DNA of 64,000 nucleotides. Source: Lunularia cruciata. Taxonomy: Eukaryota; Streptophyta; Marchantiopsida; Lunulariales; Lunulariaceae. Shown piece by piece: positions 52,293 through 63,421 of the stretch. The DNA lies in assembly GCA_948567375.1 (NCBI GenBank), contig OX419762.1, positions 30,881,465 to 30,945,464 of the forward strand, written 5' to 3'. Positions within the stretch are counted from its first letter, which is position 1. The number at the start of each line of letters is the position of its first letter. A model generated the notes under the pieces. It saw nothing but the letters and a program-made list of their open reading frames with translations. It ran no database searches and was not told where the DNA came from. Made by a program: the position numbers and the translations under genes.

Positions 52293-54185
52293 AGTGAAGA
52301 ATTAGTAAAATTGGTATAGGAATTAGTAATTGTGAAACCCAAGGATAGAGTAGTATGTGAAGTTACTTCGGGATTGGAAACCGAGGAAGAGGTTGACATC
52401 GGATCGGAGTAGTAACAGTTTTGAGATTTGAAGAGGCGGATATAAAGAGATGGTTTGTCATTTTGGATCTACAGGTTAGGAAAGTTGTTGTAGAACGGTA
52501 TAGTTGTTAGTAATTGTCATTTGCTTCACTATTTAAAGGTGGTATTCACAGTCATATGTTATTAAGTGCTCATAATTTCTTAGAATAGACAAAGCAAAGT
52601 GTTGTGAAGCAGTGCTCATTGTTTGAGCTTAATTCCTAGTATCAATTTTGTGCCTGTGTTTGTGAGTGTATGGAGAATTTTGAAGTGCAAGTCAGTGTGT
52701 TTGTTGGATGTTGGATTCCACAGCCTTGATCTTCATTTTGTGTGTTTGATTCTAAGTGAAGTGCAATCAAAGCAATGCCTTGACAGATCTGATAAGAATT
52801 GTAGTGTTGGTAGTATTTTTCATTTGTGAGTGCAGCTTAGAGTTGATATGAAGCAATTTCAATTGAGAAAGTTGTGCCTTCAGTGGAGAGGTAGAACACA
52901 ATTCTGAGGCAAATTTGTTTTGCAATGAAGTGCCATTTTTGGGAGAGACTGAAACATCACAATCAAGATTGTTTGGAAAGATTTGATGGAGTTGTGATTA
53001 TGGAGTGTTAATTCATGATGAGACTGCGAGTCAGTGCTTGTTACTCTCTTCAAGGTGTAGTTTCTACTTGAGAGATTAAAGATGTAACCATGAAGAACTA
53101 AGATTGTGATATTTGACTTTGTATTTGACCAATTCTCACTAGTATCTCTATAGGAATAACTTTACTTACCTGATTAACACAAAAGTGATATTTTCTGGGT
53201 TGTCACATCAAGTATCCACATGCCCACACATCTGTAAGATGATCAATGATCTTAGTTTTGAATAATTAAAAGTATCAATTCATCCTTGAGATCCAATTTT
53301 CCACTACTCCCATGGAACATTGTTTCTTATAAGGCTCAATGTTACACATCTTCTTCATCTATAGTAACATGTGACTTCATTGTAGATCAAGGTCAATGTT
53401 ATCAATATGAATGGCTCTTTAAGTACTTTGGCCATAATTATTAGGTTTTGGCATGATTTCACTTCTTGCATTACATGATTGTTCTTGAAGGTACATACTT
53501 GACTTTGTAATGCCTCCATTATCATCTTGATCTCCCAAAACTCATTCAACATCCCTTACATCAGATCTTGCAAGTATTGCTCCATGATTCATACACAAGG
53601 CAATTGCTCAATCAAAACTTCCTACTTCAAAAGAGTGTTAATGTGATAAATTATGAGGCAGCATAGATGATTGGGACTACCATTGGGACCTCATAGGCTA
53701 TCACTCATTGATAATATTCTTCACCAAAATTCCAAATTATAAAATCTTTAAATATCACTTATGGCCTAACTATATAACAGATTTCTAGTTGAGAATTGAA
53801 AGAGAGAGGACTCAATATATTCAGATCCATTGCATCATAATATAATGTAAATTGGCAAATTCCACTCTCTATCATATATCACCACATGTGGAATCACAAG
53901 GTTTGGCAAATTCATTATTATATTCATGAACTCCACTCCAAAATGGTAAACAAGATATACTCTCACTTGCTCATGCTAGATATACATAATCTTGATGTGG
54001 AATGGATTCAAGGATAAAAAGTGAGGTGTAAAAAATTATCCTCCATGAGTCTCCATCCCATCCTCTCTCTAAAACATCACCAATCTATCGATTGCACTAA
54101 ATTTTTTTCCCTCTTAAATTAACTCAGTCTCAATAGCCCATGTTCCTCCAAGAGGAGTGATTCACTCACTTGGATTAAAACACTT
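52293..54185. other. Non-coding, AT-rich stretch
   Basis: No supported gene. Short ORFs (52623-52829 plus, 53355-53552 minus) have no domain. The minus-strand wording of 53355-53552 (LNEFWEIKMIMEALQSQV) hints at a retroelement gag remnant but is too weak to call. Confidence 0.4.
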
Positions 54186-54189
54186 GCTT

Positions 54190-54770
54190 TGATACCACAA
54201 TAATATCTCAAAGACAAGAGAAACACAAGGTTTCATTCCTCAATACTCCAATACCTCAAAGGAGCACCTTGTCTTTATTATATAGCAAGGAGGATCCACC
54301 AAAGGAAGTTACAACCTTTGATCAAATACATGGATTGGTGACATGTCAATGAGCTCCACTCTTAGATTAGCTACATGGATTGTGATATGTCAATCCTTGT
54401 CCTATTTGGTTGGTCAAACAAGTTTTACCACAAAGAATCTTTGGGGAATCTTCCTATAAGAAGATGAAAATATCATAAGTGAGGTACCATTAGAAAGCTC
54501 TCAATGAGACAAGCTAGTGGGGAGAAGCTAGTGCGTTTTATCCCAAAGGCTAATAATCTTCCATTGTTTTAGTCTTAATTTATTTGTTTAGTCCTCCAAA
54601 ATTAGCTCTAAATTTTTGATGGTGATTTTGATCTTTACTTTATTAGTGAAAATGCTTTTTTGGTGATACCTCTATCTGATCTACTTAGACCATCATATAT
54701 GACATCCTTAAAGATCATAAAGCCAATTTCCATCTCTAGATAATCTATTTAGCTAATATTATTACAATAA
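54190..54770 (-). mobile_element. Solo-LTR-like copy, family of 57055-57791
   Basis: This aligns with the solo LTR at 57055-57791 through its length: GAGAAACACAAGG, CAAAGGAGCACCTTGTCTTTATTATATAGCAA, TTGGTTGGTCAAAC, GAATCTTTGGGGAATCTTC and TACCATTAGAAAGCTCT, then TTTTTGGTGATACCTCTATCTGAT near 54655. In the opposite orientation the TATA-like box CTATATAATAAAG precedes the conserved block. Ends are approximate. No internal element is attached. Confidence 0.7.
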
Positions 54771-54906
54771 CCTTGGTCCTTGCACACTTCCTCCTTGAAG
54801 CCCAAAATAAGGCATAATGCCATTGATGTAAGATAGCATGTGAAAAAAATCCTTGAAAGTGCTACAAAAACACAATTATAACCCATATTCAATTGTACCT
54901 CAATAG

Positions 54907-55230
54907 TTGTAATGTTCTAAGGATATGCAAACTCCCAAGAGAAACACAAGGCTTCATCCCTCAATCCTATAATGCTCCAAAGGAGCACCTTGTCTTTATT
55001 ATATAGCAAAGAGTATCCCCTCAAAGGGAGCTCCACCCTTAGATTAGTTGTATGGATTGATGACATGGTAATCCTTGTCCTATTTGGTTGGTCAAACAAG
55101 TTTGATTGGAAGGAATCTTTGGGGAATCTTCTTATAGGAAGCTCAAATAGCATGGTGAAGTACCATTAGAAAGCTCTTGATGAGACAAACTAGGGGGAGA
55201 AAGCAATACCTTTTCCCTCAAAAAGGGAGT
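54907..55230 (-). mobile_element. Truncated LTR fragment, same family
   Basis: A third copy of the same LTR starts TGTAATGTTCTAAGG and carries the GAGCACCTTGTCTTTATTATATAGCAA block and TACCATTAGAAAGCTCT. It stops near 55230, where it meets the end of the DNMT-PHD copy 2 LTR. Confidence 0.7.
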
Positions 55231-55280
55231 ATCTTTCAATTTTTGAGTTCTACATACATATGACAAGGTCTTTTAGGCCT

Positions 55281-55956
55281 TGTCATACATATATACATCA
55301 TTACACAACATACCTCCCTATCAACATCATACACTATAGAAGCACAACTCACACATAAGTCATACATGAACTCTAAAGTGCCACAATAATCAATTAATTC
55401 TTCCACTCAAATCACACTCAAATCACACTCAAATCAAATTGGTACTCAATCCTTCTCTTAATACTCTACCAACAATTGTGTATTGATTATAGTCAAATCA
55501 CACCCACTCTAGCTAAGAGACTCCAAGTGACGTTTACTTGCCTCTATTCACCATAGCCAGGAACTCAAAGGCTCAACATCAAAGAAGTGAGCTCTCTGGA
55601 GCTGCACTTTGAAGGTATACCTCTTTGCTTGACCTAGATCTCTAGTCTTAATTGTGCCACTAACAACACATCTGAGGGTGCAAACAATGCAAGTGACGAT
55701 GGGTCTCACCATGTGATTAGTAGCCCTAATATAAAATCAGACCACCAACAAGTAGTCCATGAGTAACTACCAAAATACCTATGATTATCAACACTACTAC
55801 TCTAGCATCCAAGAAACCTAGCTTTGGCATTACAAATGTTGTGATAGTTGTTGTGCATATATACATCACTACACAACATACATCATTGTCAACATAATAC
55901 ACTATAGAAGCACAACTCACACATAAGTCATACATGAACTTTACTAAAGTGTCACA
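55281..55956 (-). repeat. 3' LTR of DNMT-PHD copy 2
   Basis: On the minus strand the LTR starts TGTGACACTTTAG next to a purine tract (CTAGGGAGG). As in copy 1, the first stretch (TGTGGCACTTTAGAGTTCATGTATGAC) recurs from 55385 downward, giving an LTR that begins and ends with the same roughly 100-bp sequence. The end at 55281 is inferred from alignment with copy 1. Confidence 0.65.
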
Positions 55957-56139
55957 ATTGCCTCCCTAGTTGGCAGTTAGGTCCCTCTAACTCCATATAG
56001 CCATCTACTCCTAGTATGTGTTATACTCTATGATTATACTCTATGATGGGCAAAGATTAAGAGGTTGGGTGCTATCAAGCCCTATTGTTAGTTGCCTATT
56101 TGCAATCTTTATCACATAAAAGGTAAACTAGCTATAGGT

Positions 56140-56285
56140 CAAGTACATTTAGGACATAATTATTATCCTTGAGGAAGCACCATGAGGGGAAGAGTCAAAC
56201 ATACCATATGTCATTTTCTCAAACAGCTATCGCACACCAACATAGTAGTAGCTCCACCAGAAGAGCTGCATAATATACACTGTAA
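56140..56285 (-). mobile_element. PHD-finger-like block, copy 2
   Basis: The minus strand keeps the C-x2-C start, the MLVCDSC block and the final C-P-x-C of a PHD finger at the position, after integrase and before the polypurine tract, seen in copy 1. Agreement between two diverged copies argues that the finger belonged to the element. Confidence 0.72.
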
Positions 56286-57054
56286 GCCTACACATACAAG
56301 TGCTAAACTTGGGTCCATAATGCCATCAATGTTTGGGAGGTGGCATAGTGCACAATTGTGCACATGATTTTCTTAAACAACAACATCATGTCCTTCCAAC
56401 ATGAGGATCCCAAAAGGCAAAACCCCATGCACTCTCAAGATAGTGTGGCTTGTAGTAACATCAAGTGTTGTTGGTGTAGTCTACTGTAGATATACATAAT
56501 CACCTAGATGAAATTGACAAGTGAAGGATATATAACCTTCTCTTCAAATAGTAGCATAGCGTAAGATATCCCTATGTTGAGTAATTGCCAAGTTCACAAA
56601 GACCATCTGTATCACTCTTTAAAAGATCTCTGCCTATTGAGAACATGCACTCACCCATATATTTAGATCATCTAAGTCCAAAACTACAATAGCATATTGA
56701 CAAATAGCTATAGGTAAATTTGGATCTTGTCTATTGAGTAGAAAGTAAGGAAAGAAGGATGCTAAGGATGCTTGTTGGCTGAACTGATACCCCATGGCCA
56801 ACCAAGGTAACTAGAGATCCCAATCTCTCCAGTGGCCTCTTTGCAAACCATACTTATGCAATCCTCTCTTCATCATCTAAACCACTCTCTCTGCTAAGCC
56901 ATCTGCCTCAAGGTGATCTCATGAGGTAGTACAATGATTTATCAAGGCCTTGTCACACAAGACCTAATACTCCCCCAAGAACTTTGTATCAATCAAAGCC
57001 TTAATTGGTGCACCAAAATGATTAAGAACCTGATCCAAGAACAAGTAGGCCATT

Positions 57055-57791
57055 TGTAATATTTTGAGGATAGGAGAGAAACACAAAAGAGAAAGGACAA
57101 GTTCACACTCAATCTCTGATGCCCCAAAGGAGCACCTTGGCTTTATTATATAGCAAAGCAAAGAAACTCCACAGAAGCATAACCCATGGATCAGATATAT
57201 AGATTGGTGACATGTCATTGATCTCCACCCTCCGATTAGATGCATGCATGGGTGTCATGTCAGATCTGGTCCTCTCTAGTTGGTCAAACCAATGTTGACT
57301 GGAGGAAATCTTTAGAGAATCTTCTTGTAGGAACCTCACAATTGTATGGGTGAGGTACCATTAGAAAGCTCTTGATAAGACAAATAGGGGGGGAGGGAAG
57401 GCCAGCCTTTTCTCCTCTTGGGTCCAAATCTGCACATTTTTTAGGCCTATTTCTTCCATTCATGACCTCTAAATTGCCTCAAGACTTTTGGCATATTTTA
57501 TTTTTTGCTCTATTAATAGAAGTGATCTTTTGGTGATACCTCTTTTTAATTTATTTATTTCATCATGTGTAACATCCTTCCAGATATTACCAAACTAAAT
57601 TTTACCTATAGATCATATATTTAACTATTGGTTCTAAGGTTTTTGAATGTTTGATTTCTGCCCTATTAGTAGAAGTACTCTTTTGGTAATACCTCTATCT
57701 GATCTATTTATTCCATCATGTATAAAATCCTTCTAGATATTACAAAACCAAATTTCACCTCTAGATCATATGTCTAGCTATCAATATTACA
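57055..57791 (-). mobile_element. Solo LTR inside integrase of DNMT-PHD copy 2
   Basis: This 737-bp insertion has perfect 9-bp inverted ends (TGTAATATT ... AATATTACA) and breaks the otherwise collinear alignment of copy 2 with copy 1 integrase. Flanking 5-mers CCATT and TCATC may be an eroded target-site duplication. The same family is at 54190-54770 and 54907-55230. Within its distal part a sub-block (TTTTGGTGATACCTCT to CTTCTAGATATTAC) occurs twice, near 57530 and 57680. Strand is assigned from the TATA-like box and is tentative. Confidence 0.8.
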
Positions 57792-59650
57792 TCATCCCTT
57801 CACCAGACTTGTCAAGAAGTGCCACCAACTCAATCTACTTGGAGAAGTGCTCCACCATAACCAATGATGTCTCATAATCAATGGTAAAGGTCCAAAAAAG
57901 TCCAAACTCCAATAGTAACCCAATCCTATGATAGGTAATGGATGTAATTGTGGAGTAGGGGATGCTCTAACTTGGTCACAAACCAAACATCTAGTAACAA
58001 ACTTTTGTACATTGGTATGCATACCATGCTACCAATAATGACTCTCAAGTAAGCTATATGTATGCTTTACTCCAAAATTTCCTAGCTCTTCATGAGCATG
58101 ATGGACCAATTGTGGTCCCTAAGATGGAAATGGTACTACTCACACTCTACCATCCTCACATACATGAAGAAGGTGTCTACTTCTAATCTAAACTGCTTGG
58201 CTTGTTGAAGAACATGGTCTCTTCTTGGCACCAATTGTGCTACCCACAACACCAATGAAAAGATAATCTATCACTAAGACATCATCATGAATGTCTTGCT
58301 GAACTCTACCAATATCTCCACATTTTGGATCAATAACTCTTCTTGTATGAGATATTACTAAAGCCTCAAAAATATACATAAAAAGGTATATGCATGCCAA
58401 CCTGGCACCATCTCCTCATCTATCTCACCATGTCAATGTGCTCCGGTCTGATCTTGTTGGTTGGGACATTAGATGGGTTTCTACTCAACCTATCTAAAGT
58501 CATGGTTCACCACTCCAAATCTGTGAATAACCATGAAATCATATTCTTGTAAAATTAGAGCCCATCATGCAAGCTTCCCTGAAAGCTTGTCAAACTCCAT
58601 CAACCACTTTAGTGGTTGATGATCACTAATGAGAATGAAAATGTTACCAAATATGTAACACTAGAAATGTACTATTGCCCATACTGCTACCAAATACTCT
58701 CCCTTATATGAACTATATTTTACCTTTGTTGAATTGTTGGAGCAACTAGCTTAGGCCACCACAAAATCCTTTCTCTTATCATCATGTTGGATGAGCACTG
58801 CTCCAAGCCCCAATGTACTCCAATCAATATGAACCTAGAATGGTCTTCCTCTAATTGGTCTCTTAAGAACAGGGACAAATGTCAACCTCTCCTTGAGCTT
58901 ATAAAAGCTCTCTCTTGCTCATCTCCTCAACACCACTCCTATGTAGGCTTGGTTAGCTTTGTAAAGGCCTTGGCAATGGCACTAACTCCACTAATATAAT
59001 GGCAATAGAAGTTTGCCAACCCAAGAAATGCTTGCACTCTACTCACATCTGTAGGCCAAGGAATACATGCAATAGCCTCTACCTTGGTCTATTGATTGGA
59101 AAGTCCTTTAGGGTAGATAGTGTGACCCAAATACTCAACCTACTTGTGGAAGAATCTACACTTCCCAAGATGTAATTTGAATCTATGAGATCTCAATCTC
59201 TCAAATACCCAACAACAAATGTCTCTCATAATCCTCCATAGTAGTGTTATAGACCACAATGTCATCAATATAGCACCAAGCAAAATCCAATCCTATTAGG
59301 ATCATATCCATGATCCTTTGGAAATTAAGTAGGAGTATTTTTTAATCCAAATAGTAAGAACTTCCATCAATATAATACATCCTTGTTGTGAAGATCAATA
59401 GCCCAAAATGCTATCTTGGACTTATCCTCCTCCTTGATTGGCAATTGATGATGTCCTACTTAAAGATCCAAAGTGCTAAAGACCTTTGCATGCCCAATCA
59501 TATCAAAGATCTCCTTTGGTGTAGGCATGGCATACCAATCAACCCTAGTTTGTCAATTGATAGGATGGTAATCTCCAAATATCTACCTATTTGTGTAGTT
59601 GTTATGCATATTCTTCTTGGCTAGCATCACTATAGCTAAAGCATACTCTC
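57792..59650 (-). mobile_element. Integrase start, RNase H and RT regions of copy 2
   Basis: The integrase zinc end (CLVCDQVRASPTPQLHPLP) and core start are at 57792-58022. RNase H and connection remnants lie at about 58190-58740. RT runs at about 58780-59650, with the conserved lysine-rich and FxxLxxFxxYxR-like sequence complementary to 58960-59240. Matches to copy 1 are collinear. Confidence 0.78.
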
Positions 59651-60049
59651 GTTGTGAAATCTCCACAAAACCAACATCAAAAAGGTCTCTACTTTGGCTA
59701 TGGATCCATGCTCTCTCCATGTCACTATATTTGTAGGGATGTCAAAAAGTTGGTGTATCACTATTAAGCTCAATTCAAATACCAAATCCCTTAAGAGCAT
59801 CTAAATCCTTTATATTGAAGGCAAAACAACTCATATAGCTCCTCAAGAACCTCCAAACTCTTTGTCTTTCTTCTCTTGTAAGCTTAGGTCCAATATTTGG
59901 CTCCCAAGTATCCTATGAAACTGATGTAGGAGTGGAAGATATATTGACTGGCTGCTATATTAGGCCCTTGGAAGTAGTAGCATCATGCTCCTAACCATTA
60001 GTGTCCCAACCTCAATGTGGAGAACTCCCTTTGCTCTAATTGCAAGCTC

Positions 60050-61185
60050 CATACGTCCTCTAGTTTCATCCCAAGTAGGCCACATTTACCTAGATGGACC
60101 CCAAGTAGACCACTCTCACTAGTAGCTATTGATTGTGTCCCAAGAATATCCTACCCACTTGGTTCATTGTTCTTAGCATATGCATGAATCATCTTGATAT
60201 TCATAAATATTTCAATTTTTTGAGTAGTGATGCCTATCAAGCATATCCTACCTTGCTCTGCCAAGCCAAGGCTCACAATCTAGCTCAAACAGTTTAGGTC
60301 CATAGCCTGATCTAACACTTGACATTTGAATGCCTTTGACATTCCTATAACAATGGTAATACCTATATAAAAACCATCACTTGCTCCCTCTCATCGATAT
60401 TGGGCTCTATTAATTGTTGTAATTGTGAGTCCCAAACAAACCTAAGATCTCCCTCTTGAAGAGCATGGGAGCTTAGGAAACTCATAATTGTGAGTAATAC
60501 AACTTTGGGTTGTCCAGCAAGGTTCACCATTGCCATATGTGACCTATCAGCCACTACCACCATCCAAAGTTGGCACCCAACATCCAAAATGTCATCAACA
60601 GTAAGGTGGTCTAGTCTTTGAATCCCATTAAGCACTCTCAAGAACCTCTTTAGGTAAGATGTTTGTCCACCAAAGATAAAGACATCCCATTTTGGCTGCA
60701 TCCAACAACACTATAGACCCCATCTAAGAATGGACCCAATGTGTACTCACCACCACCTAGGTGCAAGAATCACCCATCAAAGGAACATTCTCCAAAATAT
60801 AAGTTAGAGAAACAGATTGAGAACTTGAAGATGTCATTGTATAAGTAACGATCCCAAAACACACCAAAATGGAGATCTTGGAGGCCTTGACCTTGGCCAT
60901 CATAGGTATGTCCTTGACATGGCCATCCAAAAATCACCAAATGAATAGGAACATGTCTCTCCAAATCTTGTGCTCCCAACAAGGAAATGTTTGTTGGTAG
61001 GGTCTTCTAATAATCCCTACTACTGATATTGGCAATAACTCAAGATACCTATAGGCCAAGTGTACCACATAATATAGAGAGACTTTCCTAATAGTCTCAT
61101 CTCTTTCCATATATAAGTACCTCTTGTAGAGTTGCCTATAGTACCATAGCTAGTCTAGTGTTAATCCCACCGAACAACTCCAATA
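60050..61185 (-). mobile_element. C5-cytosine DNA methyltransferase-like region of copy 2
   Basis: On the minus strand, in order: ELFGGINTRLAMV at about 61180-61142 (motif I, S-adenosylmethionine binding, FGG-x-x-T-x-L); GPIHLVI-like strand and FGWPCQGHT at about 60930-60905 (motif IV with the catalytic Pro-Cys-Gln); a YFGEC segment near 60785 at the place of the ENV motif (VI); HLTVDDILDVG, then VVVVADRSHMAMVN and FVWDSQLQQLIEPNIDEREQ within 60363-60701, placed like the target-recognition part and motif IX. A C-terminal LNCLxxIVSLGLAEQ segment near 60250 fits motif X. This gives five conserved motifs in the right order between protease and RT. Gypsy and DIRS-type elements with captured DNMTs are known from charophytes and dinoflagellates. 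It is described as a fossil only. Confidence 0.8.
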
Positions 61186-61879
61186 AATATACTCCCCGTA
61201 TTGGATGTTGCCAAGCAATGAGTGTGGTATCCAAAGTGGACAAGGTAATAGACTCCGGAGGTTCATCCTCACACTAGTCTCCTAGTGATACAAAGGTTTC
61301 ACTCCAAGCTTGTTGCACCAATTGATTTGCATGTTGTTGCAATGCCTCCTTAGAACTCCACAATAAAACATCTGAGGTGGATGGAGCAATCCCACTCAAA
61401 CTCCAAATACGAGTGATCTCCTCTAGTATTGGAGTATCCTTTGCACGGGCATTCCCCTCCAATAAGTCACTAGGCCAAGTAATGAAACCATTAAAAGCTA
61501 AAACTGATGCTATGGTCCTTGATTATAGTGAGCCAAGACTACCACTACTAAAGCTTTTTGGTAGATAATATACCCGTCCCTCACCTAACCACCAACTTTT
61601 TCTACAGGAGGTTGTCTCCTCCCAATAGTCAATATTGAAACCTATGAGGTATAACACTATTCCACCAACTAGCACATCATATGACTCTACTATTGTCACA
61701 ATGGCTTTAGCTCTCACCATTGAGCTATCATTCAAATGACCAAGCTGAATCTAGACAATGAGCTCTCCACTTGTGATGTACTATATAGAACCACCCTAGA
61801 GATGTTTAGATCTGAAATGGACATCTCTTCATATTGGTCTTTGGTAGCTCTAGACCGACAATTGCAACCTTTCCCAACA

Positions 61880-63250
61880 TAAGGAGCTATGATCCAAAGT
61901 CTAATAAGACCTTCTATGGTGTATAGATCTTTCTTGAAGGTCCCACCAAATGGAAAATCCTCCTTTGGTTATTTAATAGGACAAATCTAAAAGTGAATTG
62001 CACTCGCTCAAAGGTAGGTCTAGTTGGTAACTCCTCCAAGCTAGCTACTATTGCTTGCCATAAACCATTGGTCATTGAGTAGATCACATGCTCCTCAACA
62101 AAGTTAGCTCCACTATCAATCACCTTTGCTCTAGTAGTAGGAACCACATCATCTCTACTCTCACAAGTGTAGCAGCCAACCAAAACACTAGAGTTGGGTC
62201 AACTTTCAATGTAAACATATCACTAGCTAAGAATAAAGGGAAGCATATATTCAATTAAGCCGCCCCTAACATCATACTAGACTCAATCTATATAGTAGTA
62301 GGTGGCTGACTAGCATCTAGTCTATCATGCACTCCATCACCACCTACTACACCTACACTAGGATGTCTAGGAGCCATGGATGTTATCTATAATGCTTTAG
62401 AGAGTGTGAAAGACTAGGGAGTCAGACCTATCTACTAACCTCTCTCTTTATAGATCCACCTCCACTAATGCTCCTCTAGGCACTCTAGAGCACATATTGC
62501 ACTCCTAGTTATTTCAATAGATGCATCTACTTGTGCTACTCCACACATAAAGTCCAAGATGTCTCTATCACCAACATAAGAGGTGGAAGTCTCAACACCC
62601 AAATCTAATCTCCTTTGAGTTATGGCCATGCTAGCCAATCTTTGCTCCAACTGCCTAATCTAAGTAACCATGGCTATATCAAAAGCAATGGTACGTACTA
62701 CATCCTTGCCAGGTGTGGATCCTCTACCACCACCTTGTCTTTCATGACTTGGAGTTCCTCTACCACTTTCCATAGTAGCCTTACCACTCTATAACTCCGA
62801 GTGAAGGTCAAAGCATCAATCATCAGTGTGACCAAATTTGTGGTAATGGTCACATTGTCTCTATGGTGGTTGTGATGTACCAGAGGTATCATGTTCATTG
62901 CCTTGAATGCACTCTCTCTTGTGATGTGGTCCACCACAAGTCTAACAAGCAACACTACCACTCACTAGCTACTATTGATCTAAAAATGAAGGTAAGGGTC
63001 TAGCTACACTAGAACCCCACTTGCTTTATAAGATTTGAGCTATTCACTTTGTCCTTGAAAGCCAATATGGCATGGTGTACTTTGCTACACTCTAAAAGAA
63101 GTAATATTTAGGGATGAGGTCTCCCCACCAAATTTAAATGTCATCACTTTCTCCTCTACCATGTTGAGCTCAATGCACTCAGCCAAACTAAAGACCACTA
63201 ACTAAGTAGGTGAAGTAGTCTATAACAACATAGCATCATGTACTTTCCGT
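61880..63250 (-). mobile_element. Gag and protease regions of copy 2
   Basis: Minus strand: gag remnants (ALAEC-type and matrix-like wording) with a Cys/His knuckle area near 62930-62890 (CGGPHHKRECIQG-like), a gag tail at 62465-62650 (MEQRLASMAITQRRLDLGVE), and a conserved stretch ahead of protease at 61914-62183 (DDVVPTTRAKVIDSGANFVEE, LEELPTRPTFERVQF) that copy 1 shares at 2570-2740. The gag repeat unit that is triplicated in copy 1 occurs once here. Confidence 0.72.
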
Positions 63251-63270
63251 CACAACTCCTTGTCTAGGAT

Positions 63271-63419
63271 ATGTAACACCCATTTGTGCATGTATGTAGT
63301 ATTGTGATATTTATTTTGGTATTACTAGTACTTGAAAGATATTATTTATATAGAGATAAAGGACGGTTCTACATTAGTCATGATTAGCTAAAGTTAGTCA
63401 TAGCTAAGATAGAGTGGAC
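63271..63419 (+). mobile_element. First 149 bp of a Tat-like-family LTR, plus orientation
   Basis: The sequence begins TGTAACACCCATTTGTGCATG and is the reverse complement of the end of the repeats at 3988-4680 and 11119-11810, down to GAGTGGACC. It starts exactly where copy 2 of the DNMT-PHD element stops. It then abuts an oppositely oriented LTR at 63422. Confidence 0.85.
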
Positions 63420-63421
63420 CT

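Larger units (their letters stand above)
55281..63270 (-). mobile_element. Ty3/gypsy DNMT-PHD element, copy 2
   Basis: This second copy of the family lies on the minus strand. In its own direction: gag with a CCHC knuckle region (about 63250-62450), protease-like site (about 61915), an unassigned block (61200-61870), a C5-cytosine methyltransferase-like region (about 61185-60050), RT (about 59650-58780), RNase H (58720-58600), integrase (58022-56500, interrupted by a solo LTR at 57055-57791), PHD-like block (56285-56140), polypurine tract (55975-55957) and 3' LTR (55956-55281). Its 5' end is cut at 63270 by another LTR. By eye it is about 85% identical to copy 1 around the PHD block. It is heavily broken and old. 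Confidence 0.82.

Noticed and set aside
54600-54790. Possible SINE or MITE from short repeated blocks (TTTTGGTGATACCTCT)
   Set aside because: The blocks recur inside the solo LTR at 57055-57791, so they are LTR sequence and not a separate small element. No Pol III boxes are seen.
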